NCBI GenBank assembly: GCA_037962975.1
Contig: CM075671.1
Location: 42,494,501-42,558,500, forward strand
Length of the DNA stretch: 64,000 bases
Origin: Clitoria ternatea
Taxonomy: Eukaryota; Streptophyta; Magnoliopsida; Fabales; Fabaceae
Reading direction: 5' to 3'
Shown here: positions 58,561 through 64,000 of the stretch, piece by piece
Layout: every line of letters starts with the position of its first letter
Position numbering within the stretch: the first letter of the stretch is position 1
Position numbers and translations under genes: made by a program
Notes under the pieces: model-generated
The model's database searches: none
What the model was told of the DNA's origin: nothing
Seen by the model: only the letters and a program-made list of their open reading frames with translations

Positions 58561-59719
58561 TTAAGTGAAAGATTGTGTATATGCACCCTGTGTTGTGTGA
58601 TGAATCCGCGTGTGGCGCATGGGATGCGTTAATGCTGAGAGCATGTAGTGTGGGACACTACCATCAGTTATTAAAGCGTGAGACACTGATAAATCCTTGA
58701 GTGGGACTCAAGGTAGCCTTTGAGTGAGACTCAGGCTGCCCGTGAACACCGTCGTTGGCGCTGAGAGCGTTGGTGTCACCTGTGTGGGGAAACGGTTGGG
58801 TACCTGTAAAACGGCCAAGCAGCTGGGAGCTGAATAAAAGGCTGGGAGCCTACGTTGCAACGGATGAAAACCGATTACACACGAATGCGGAACCGAGTGA
58901 AATAATCTGTGTACATGTACTGTTGATGTTGATTGAAATCTGATTGCATGAGTATATGTTAATGTTATTGAGATGGTGTATGCATATAGCCGAGTGATAA
59001 TTGATGGATTCTGATCGGTTGTGTACATGTACTATTGATGTGATTGAAATTTGATTACGTTAATGTGTAATAATGCTGTTGAAATGATATGTGCATATGG
59101 CCGAATGATAACTGGTGGATTCTGATCGGTAAACGTCTTATGTGTGTCCTGATTGATTGATATTGTTCTGACCTTAATTGTTGCTATGTATAATTGTATA
59201 TATATTGTTTCATAACTAAGGAGCAATCCGAGTCAGTATCTATCATTTAATATTTAAGATGCTCACCCCCTACACCATTTTTCAGTATGTGCAGGTCAGA
59301 CTCGGAATGGTGTGAAGGCCTCAAGTCCGAGTGATGTGCACTCCGACTGTTGAGTGCTTATATTGCATTTATTACGTTTAGTCAGTTATAGCCTTGGCCG
59401 GCTCATAATATCAGTGTTGTATAACGAATATAAATCTATATATACAAGTAATCTAAGCTATTATGACCGAGTGCATGTCTATATACATATATGGTTTACG
59501 TTGATAACCTGTGCGTGTATCGGATAATAGGTGCTGATGAATGAATGATGTTAAGATAATGAGTACTCCGAGTGTATGAATAGATATATACATGTAAGTG
59601 TTTTATGTTGATTTGATGCTTCTTATCGACTGGGATGAGTGGTTGAATGAATAATGATAATGTGTATTGGAATTGGCTGAGTGTTGATGGATAGAATAAT
59701 GTTAAGGTAAAGAATTCCG

Positions 59720-60360
59720 GGTGAAGCATTATTGTGGGAGCCGAGCCGAGTGAGGCTAAATGTGTGGCCTTTTTTCGAGTGACTAGGCTTGAACGATTCC
59801 GAGTGAAAAATATGGGTAAACCCCGAGTAGGGAATGATTTGAATATCCCGAGTGGGAAATCTGAGTGATTCTCTTCTGAGGGAAGAGTTGTTGTAATGGT
59901 TGAAATTGGAATATATGCTAAGTATGTGATTCATGTATAATCCGAGTGAATGAGATTCTATATCTCGAGTGGTTAGGATCTGGGCAAGTCCAAGTGGGAC
60001 TTACTTAGTGAATTCCCCGAGTGAGTAAGATATCATATGCCAAGTGAATCTGGCTAGGATATTCCGAGTGACAAATGATGGTGGAGACCCCTTCTGGGTG
60101 AAGGGAGGTTTATGTGTTCTCCGAAGCAAGAGAAATGATGATACCCCGAGTGGCGTTTGATTGGGTGATATCCCCAGTGAGGGAAGTTTGATGTATACCG
60201 AGTGGGATAACCTTCATTTCCCGAGTGGATTATTGTGTGGCCTTGTGGATAAAAATATAAGGAACTAAGTTATGGGAAGTATGTGTGTTGGGGTTATCTC
60301 CGAGCGATTGAAACCCCTGACTCTGAGTGAATGGATGTCTTGATACCGAGTGATCGAATG
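59720..60360. repeat. Field of about twenty CCGAGTG-like motifs
   Basis: The heptamer CCGAGTG and one-base variants recur every 20-40 bp, almost all in the same orientation, often as CCCCGAGTGG or TTCCGAGTGA. The sequence between motifs is not repeated. Confidence 0.8.
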
Positions 60361-60369
60361 CCGAGAGTG

Positions 60370-60550
60370 GCTTCTTGCTTCAGCGAATGTGGGATTCGCT
60401 CCAGCGAGTGTGGTTTTGATGGAAGGCTTTTGAGTGGTTTCGCCCAAGCGATTGAGTGCTCGCCCCAGCGAATTGAGTTGTCTCGCCCAAGCGGAGTCGG
60501 ATCTCGCTTGAGCGAGTGTGCGTGGTGCTGTTGGGTTCGCTTAGGCGTTT
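60370..60550. repeat. Cluster of CGCYYRAGCGA motifs in the long LTR
   Basis: Words such as TTCGCCCAAGCGA, TCGCCCCAGCGA, TCGCCCAAGCGG and TCGCTTGAGCGA occur six or more times in 180 bp. The core equals that of the Athila motif. Confidence 0.8.
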
Positions 60551-60697
60551 TATTCTTCCGCTGTGAATGGTTTTCATTCCCTTGCCTTCCTTTCCCTTCT
60601 TTATTGTGCCCGGTCCCTTGTGTTTTGTTTTGGAAAAATTTTCCGGGCTGTTTCTTTTAGTTTTATTTGGGTTTTAAAATTTAAGGATGTTACATTT

Positions 60698-60709
60698 TGG
60701 TATCAGAGC
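60698..60709 (+). other. Primer-binding site, initiator tRNA-Met type
   Basis: TGGTATCAGAGC lies three bases after the LTR end at 60694, as in many plant LTR elements. Confidence 0.88.
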
Positions 60710-60762
60710 TTTTGCTCTGTTTTGCCTTATGTTGATTTTAAAATCCTAGGTGTTACATTAAC

Positions 60763-61615
60763 TGATTAGATGATTAAAGAATTGAAGAACAGGTATAACT
60801 CAATAGCGTAATCGATTAGCAAAGAAATCATTATCGATTAGTTTAGGACTAATTGATTAGCATGTTATCTTAATCGATTACAAAGCATAAAAATAACAGA
60901 TATCAACTTAAAAACAACATAAATCATTTGTTCTCAAAATAGAGTAAACCCTAATCTTCTCCAAACGACAAATCTAGCTCTAAAGATCTATAAATAGGGT
61001 TTAAATCACAATGAGGCAACACATAAGACACAATAGTTGATTGGTATTTTGCATATTTTTGAGTTTTAGCTCTAGCTTTCTATTTTCTTATGAGTCATTT
61101 TTCTATGAGTTTCAATTTGTTCCATTCACTCTATTGAGAGTCTAAAATTGTTGTAGACCATAAAAGAGTAAGTATAAGTGATTCCCAAAGGTTAGGTTTT
61201 GACCTTGAGTGTGATATTGAGAGACTATGAGATTGGATGGGGTGCCCAAGTTTTATGAGGACTAAGTTCTTGGTGTGGGACATTGAGAGACTGTAATTGC
61301 TCCAAAATTGTATCTCAAATCTTCAATAGTGAAAATTCTTCAAGTGGTTTTGCTTGGGGACTAGACGTACTTCACAAGTAAAAGTGGTGGAACTAGATAT
61401 CGGTTTGCAAGTTTTTCTTCCTTAACTCCTTATAATTACTGCTATTGTTTAAAATAGTTGTATTATTTGTATTGTTCTGGCTGAGTATTAAATTTTACTT
61501 TAATTATCAATTTATGTTGCGTGTTTTAAGTACATAAAAATACTTTTCAAAGGCATTTAAAGAATTTTTGAACACTCAATTTACCCCCCTTTTAAATATT
61601 AAGGCCACTTGGTAA
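60763..61615 (+). mobile_element. SIRE-like copia LTR, right part
   Basis: This resumes the 72-bp repeat and AATCGATTAG words, then an LTR leader-like part with GTGTGGGAC and TTGAGTGTGATATTGAGAG words, and ends with CAATTTACCCCCC and a short AT-rich tail before L1 sequence returns near 61620. No coding domain is seen. Confidence 0.6.
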
Positions 61616-61619
61616 TAAA

Positions 61620-62983
61620 CATCACTCTTATTTACTCATTAGTAGACCTGCCAAACAAAAACACATCATCCATAAAAAGTAGATGAGAGATTGGAGGACC
61701 ATTTTTAGACACCCAAGCTGAATACCAAATATCATCATTCGGTAACTTTTGAAGTTGAATAGCGAGCCTTTCCATCCAAAGGACAAAAAAATATGATAAA
61801 GGCTCTCTTTGTCATAACTTTCTCTTAGGCTTATAGGAAGGTATACAGAACTGATAAGCTTGCCTCACTAACTCCCCACATAATAAGTTCAATAATTCGA
61901 GATGGAAACCTAGAATCAAGTAGCCTGGCCCAAAGAAAATCCCAATTCACTATATCATAAGCTTTTTCAAGGTCAATTTTAATCACCATCATACCTTGTT
62001 TTGATTTATCTCTATACATTGCATGAATAATCTCTTGTGCAAGGAGAATATTGTCCCTAGTTCCTTTTCCTGGAATGAAACTGCCTTTGAGAGGTCCCAC
62101 CAGATTACTTAACATAGGACAAAAACGATTAACCAGAACCTTAGTTATAATTTTGTATGCTACATTACAAAGGCTAGTTGGTTTAAACTCCTTTAAGCGA
62201 ATTAGGTTATCCATTTTTGGAATGAGGACCAACAAAGTTTCTAAAAGCTTTGAAGCCCCTCTCCCATTAATGAAATCATCTTGAACCATCTGATAAAGAT
62301 CCTTTCCCATAATTGGCCAGTATTGCTTATAGAAAAAATTATGAAACCTATCTAGACCTGGGGCCTTAAAGGGGTGCATTTCCATCACCGCATATCTTAC
62401 CTCATCAACCGAAACAGAAGCTAGAATCTTATCATCGTTCTCAGGCTAAATAATAGGAATTGCGTTGTCCATGATATGGTTTTTAATTACCTATACATCA
62501 CAAAAGAATAGGTTAGAGTAAAAAGATTACAATGCCTTCTTCATTAGCACTTGTTCAACACACCAAACCCCATCCTCCAAATTAAAATAGCCCATGGATT
62601 TTATTTCGCTTCCTCCTTATCACTATTCGAGTATGAAAAAATTTGGTAGTATGATCACCAAATTAAACCCACCACTCCCATGATTTTTGGAACCAAATAA
62701 ACCCATATTAAGCAAGAATGGTATTATACTCCCTTTGAAGCTCCTTTTCCAAGCGACACGAGGATTCTATCTCCCTAACCTTCAACTCCCTTTGAACCCT
62801 TTTAATTCTTTGCTTCACCTTCTTCTTTCTATTAAACTTGACATGAAGAATGCTCTTATAGTTGTTGACAAAAGAGAGGGCGTGAAACATGCTTGATAGT
62901 TTCGATGGAAATGTGGTTGCGAAGAGGAAGGTAACAAAGCAAACACGGGTACTTGAAGCATTTAGGGGAGGCAACAATGACAC
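61620..62983 (-). pseudogene. L1-type LINE ORF2, endonuclease-RT linker and RT (broken)
   Basis: On the minus strand the segment begins with a basic linker (VKQRIKRVQRELKVREIESS, RLEKELQREYNTIL), then WWV*FGDHTTKFFHTR, with stops. RT follows at 61831-62388: MEMHPFKAPGLDRFHNFFYKQYW, LVLIPKMDN, KPTSLCNVAYKIITKVLVNR, SFIPGKGTRDNILLAQE and IKIDLEKAYDIVNWDFL. After a frame change SHLLFMDDVFLFGRSTNE gives the catalytic box (MDD for the usual ADD) at about 61640-61700. The 5' endonuclease is missing, consistent with 5' truncation. The gene continues at 55790-56850. Confidence 0.9.
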
Positions 62984-63640
62984 ACAACATAAAGATAGCT
63001 AGTGGAATAAAAACATTAACTCAAATGACAATGAACCCTATATCAATAGATCAAGATCCTTCTTTTATTTGGGTTTATCATACTTAAATATATTAGGTCA
63101 TCCTAGTATTTTATATGCAAGTAACATGTATTTTTTTATTTAGGCTTATTAGACTCAGATGTATTGGGTCATCCTAGTTATCTTGTGCATAAGTACCATG
63201 TATTATATTGGTTAGATCAATTACCTACATATGTTCATTTCGCCATTTACAACCAACTAATGGAATCCACATGAAATTGAAAAAAAAGAGTTTTTTTTAC
63301 TTGAGACCTGTAGTTGTTTAATCCAAAAATCATTCCATTTTCTAGTTTATTCAGGTAGGTGGTTACTTATATGTTTGTGTTATTACTCATTGTGTTGACC
63401 GAGACTATTTCTACTTTTAAACTTTTGATGATATTTTAGAATCTGTGCAATCTTGTACAAATGAAAATAAAAATTAAAAGTTATTAAAAATGGTATATAA
63501 TTTATATTGAAAATTACAAGTGACTATATTAATATTAATTTTAAAAATATATTTTACTTTTTAAGGTTTTATTATATGCAACCTAAGGTTGCACTTGTTA
63601 GAAAAACAAACTTTTTAAATTTAATCACACACATATAATT
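62984..63640. other. AT-rich spacer
   Basis: No gene is seen. A diverged short duplication of a TTATTTRGGYTTAT...ATTRGGTCATCCTAG word occurs near 63061-63110 and 63136-63180. Confidence 0.5.
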
Positions 63641-63780
63641 TACTACCTTTGTCATTTAATATAAGACCATTTTACCTAATTCCCATGTATTAAGAAAGTT
63701 AATTAATATAGGAAAAATATTAAATTTTTCCAAAAACTATAGTAATTTTTTAAAATTACTCTTACTTTATGTTTGGATGG
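63641..63780. mobile_element. Possible truncated Stowaway-like MITE end
   Basis: TACTACCTTTGTCATTTAATATAAGACC resembles the left end of Stowaway MITEs (TACTCCCTCCGTC...ATATAAGACC). No matching right end was found. Confidence 0.4.
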
Positions 63781-63789
63781 AGAAATTTA

Positions 63790-64000
63790 GGGCCCGTTTG
63801 TTTAAGCTTATTAAAAAAGTGATTATAAAAAAGTGCTTTTTTATAATTACTTTTTTAATAAGCAGATCAGAGTTGCTTCTTAAAATAAGCTAAAATCAGC
63901 TTATTTTCAGCTTCTGCTTATTTTTAAAACTTTAAACAAACACATCAAAATTTAAAATAAGTGCTTTTTTAAAAAGGTACTTATCTCTTAAAATAAGTTT
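63790..64000. mobile_element. hAT-like MITE, cut by the window edge
   Basis: It begins TAGGGCCCGTTTGTTTAAGC, a usual hAT-MITE terminal sequence. It then contains a strong hairpin: GCTTATTAAAAAAGTGATTA is followed within 30 bp by its near-perfect inverse. The right end lies beyond 64000. Confidence 0.65.

Larger units (their letters stand above)
57234..60694 (+). repeat. 3.46-kb LTR
   Basis: It contains a TATA box (57466), a leader with an unrecognised open frame (57439-57942), short tandem repeats (58379-58560 of about 50-60 bp; 58910-59130 of about 112 bp), a CCGAGTG motif field (59720-60360) and a CGCTYRAGCG-like cluster (60370-60550). It has no replication domain. Confidence 0.85.
57234..60757 (+). 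mobile_element. Long-LTR gypsy element with large internal deletion, TSD TTAAC
   Basis: It starts TGTAACATCCCG and ends GGTGTTACA, flanked by TTAAC at 57229-57233 and 60758-60762. A near-complete LTR (57234-60694, ending AAGGATGTTACA) is followed by a PBS and about 25 bp of internal DNA. Then comes a second LTR end of about 22 bp (TTTTAAAATCCTAGGTGTTACA). So the inner region and almost all of the 3' LTR are gone. The long LTR and initiator-Met PBS suggest Tekay/Del-like. Confidence 0.88.

Noticed and set aside
60331..60660. 109-codon Cys/Ser-rich frame
   Set aside because: It covers the CGCYYRAGCG motif cluster at the end of an LTR; repeated motif words explain the composition.

Overview
This looks like 64 kb of plant heterochromatin. 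The basis is wall-to-wall LTR retrotransposons of Ty1/copia and Ty3/gypsy type (Athila, a short-LTR chromovirus-like element, long-LTR Tekay/Del-like elements), an L1-type LINE, MITE-like repeats and AT-rich filler. The Athila and SIRE-like families and the base composition suggest a eudicot, probably a legume; that is inference. I find no intact host gene. The only complete long reading frame is the 1094-codon pol of a young copia element.

The window is best read as stacks of nested insertions, most proved by 5-bp target-site duplications (TSDs) that I matched by eye. (1) 1-1500: 3' end of a copia element, plus strand. (2) 1733-7821: a decayed Ty3/gypsy element, minus strand, TSD ATTGA, with an internal gag-protease tandem duplication. 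(3) 8.8-27.3 kb: an old minus-strand copia element whose reverse transcriptase was split, at its conserved GLKQA motif, by a long LTR (10027-26112, TSD CTTAA, now solo). That LTR was in turn split by a 12.9-kb Athila element (11768-24688, TSD TGGAA) carrying gag-pol and an envelope-position ORF. (4) 27.3-37.4 kb: LTR-like remnants, a possible MITE, microsatellites and a minus-strand solo copia LTR (33591-34831, TSD ATTAT). (5) 37416-50861: a 4.7-kb solo LTR (TSD TTAAT) holding a copia element with nearly intact gag-pol (about 39723-48438), which itself carries a solo LTR of its own family inside gag (42516-43802, TSD ATTCT). (6) 51.8-53.4 kb: a fold-back element with long inverted arms around an AT-rich core. 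(7) 54.5-63 kb: a gypsy LTR relic, a possible SINE, and an L1 ORF2 split by a SIRE-like LTR. That LTR is itself split by a 3.5-kb long-LTR element (57234-60757, TSD TTAAC) that kept one LTR, its primer-binding site and only the last bases of the second LTR. The right edge holds two MITE-like ends.

Nothing here forms a cellular pathway. The coding parts are retrotransposon replication functions (capsid, protease, integrase, reverse transcriptase, RNase H), nearly all broken. The least expected signals are dense short palindromic motifs (core CGCTYRAGCG) in the Athila LTRs and its pol-env spacer, the same core in an unrelated long LTR at 60.4-60.5 kb, and a field of about twenty CCGAGTG-like motifs in that LTR.
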